DNA of 64,000 nucleotides from Epiperipatus broadwayi (lineage: Eukaryota > Onychophora > Udeonychophora > Euonychophora > Peripatidae), in assembly GCA_028023455.1 (NCBI GenBank), contig JAQFVV010012980.1, positions 124,001 through 188,000 on the forward strand, read 5' to 3'. The notes beneath the pieces were generated by a model, which searched no databases, was not told where the DNA came from, and saw only the letters and a list, made by a program, of their open reading frames with translations. Shown here piece by piece: positions 63,419 to 64,000 of this stretch; the first letter of the stretch is position 1, and each line of letters starts with the position of its first letter. Made by a program: the position numbers and the translations under genes.

Positions 63419-64000
63419 TTGTAACCAAAAACAAAAGAGGAGGAGAGGGGGGAAGGAAAAGAAAAAAAAGAAGAGACCAAAAATGAGAGAGAGAGAGAGA
63501 GAGAAAAGAAAAAAGAAAAAGAAATGAAAATAAGAGAGAGAAAAAGAAATAGAAATAATACATAGTGGAGAGAGATTAAAGGAGGAGAGGAAATGAAATG
63601 ATTTGAAATGGATGAGATGATAGAAGAGATGTGAAAGAGAGATTATAAATGATATGAAAAAAAAATAAAATGAGAAACTCTTAATGACTTGGCTTAGTGG
63701 GGTTACAATAAAATTTAAGAAAAAAGATGATGATGATTCAGAGATGTATAATGAGATAGAGATCAAATCCAATACTGATAAACTATAACTACTATGGCAT
63801 ATTAACAATCTACTACTAAACCATACCAAAAATATTTAAAATCATTAATTAATAGTTACTAGAGTAGTCCTACCAATAGATCACACACTCTCTGAATAAG
63901 AATAATGATACCTTGATTGGAAAGGTTATTTTACTAAATTATATTTAATAAAGCAACAAGAGTAAACAACCTCAAGGATTTCTAAAACTAAAACTCTTGT
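63419..64000 (-). repeat. repeat P copy 2, runs off the window
   Basis: Reverse complement of 41100-41788. It begins ATTGTAACCAAAAAC at the (TA)n tract. 63425-63620 is almost pure purine (GA repeats near 63487-63505), and matching continues to the last base. The true far end lies outside the window. The 201-codon frame across it is a low-complexity artefact. Confidence 0.85.

Overview
This is AT-rich eukaryotic DNA made almost entirely of repeats and decayed transposons. I see no intact host gene, no rRNA or tRNA gene, no CRISPR and no bacterial-style operon. The mix of GIY-YIG Penelope-like elements (PLEs), an APE-type LINE, a Merlin/IS1595-like DNA transposon, long (TA)n microsatellites and ~400-bp satellites points to an animal genome, intergenic or deep intronic. 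An AT-rich invertebrate fits (lophotrochozoan such as a cephalopod, or cnidarian or chelicerate). I cannot fix the clade from sequence alone.

Layout. 0-2.4 kb: AT-rich DNA, with a possible decayed reading frame on the minus strand and a double (TA)n palindrome. 2.4-3.4 kb: an unclassified repeat (R1) that recurs inverted at 30.4-31.5 kb. 3.7-8.0 kb: a transposon nest with a lone PLE-A terminal repeat, a broken Merlin transposase, a second PLE-A terminal fragment and a 5'-truncated PLE-B (RT plus GIY-YIG split by one stop) running into a ~100-bp (TA)n tract. 9.5 kb: a (TA)n palindrome with 32-nt arms. 13.2-14.9 kb: ~400-bp satellite S1, two units forward then about 2.4 units inverted. 19.7-21.6 and 25.2-27.3 kb: two diverged copies of one segment. 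22.0 and 28.0 kb: two copies of a SINE-like repeat. 24.5-25.2 and 28.3-30.0 kb: ~425-bp satellite S2, the second locus again switching orientation. 33.3-37.6 kb: two PLE-A copies in head-to-tail tandem, the upstream one 5'-truncated. 41.1-41.8 kb: a repeat ending in a polypyrimidine block and (TA)n, found again inverted at 63.4 kb to the window end. 48.8-49.2 kb: a fold-back element with ~137-bp arms. 50.3-53.1 kb: PLE-C with inverted terminal repeats and a 17-bp target duplication. 53.8-60.4 kb: a near full-length LINE (ORF1 with zinc knuckles, APE endonuclease, RT) inserted into an S1-like satellite pair. 61.3-62.6 kb: PLE-D. 62.6-63.3 kb: the 3' part of a second LINE.

The main themes are four distinct PLE lineages in 64 kb, three of them carrying a hammerhead-ribozyme-like hairpin; adjacent pairs of palindromes centred on (TA)n; and satellite arrays that reverse orientation inside the array. 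All transposon proteins seen are broken by stops or frameshifts, so this copy of the locus looks like a transposon graveyard, although the tandem PLE-A pair is decayed by only a few lesions.
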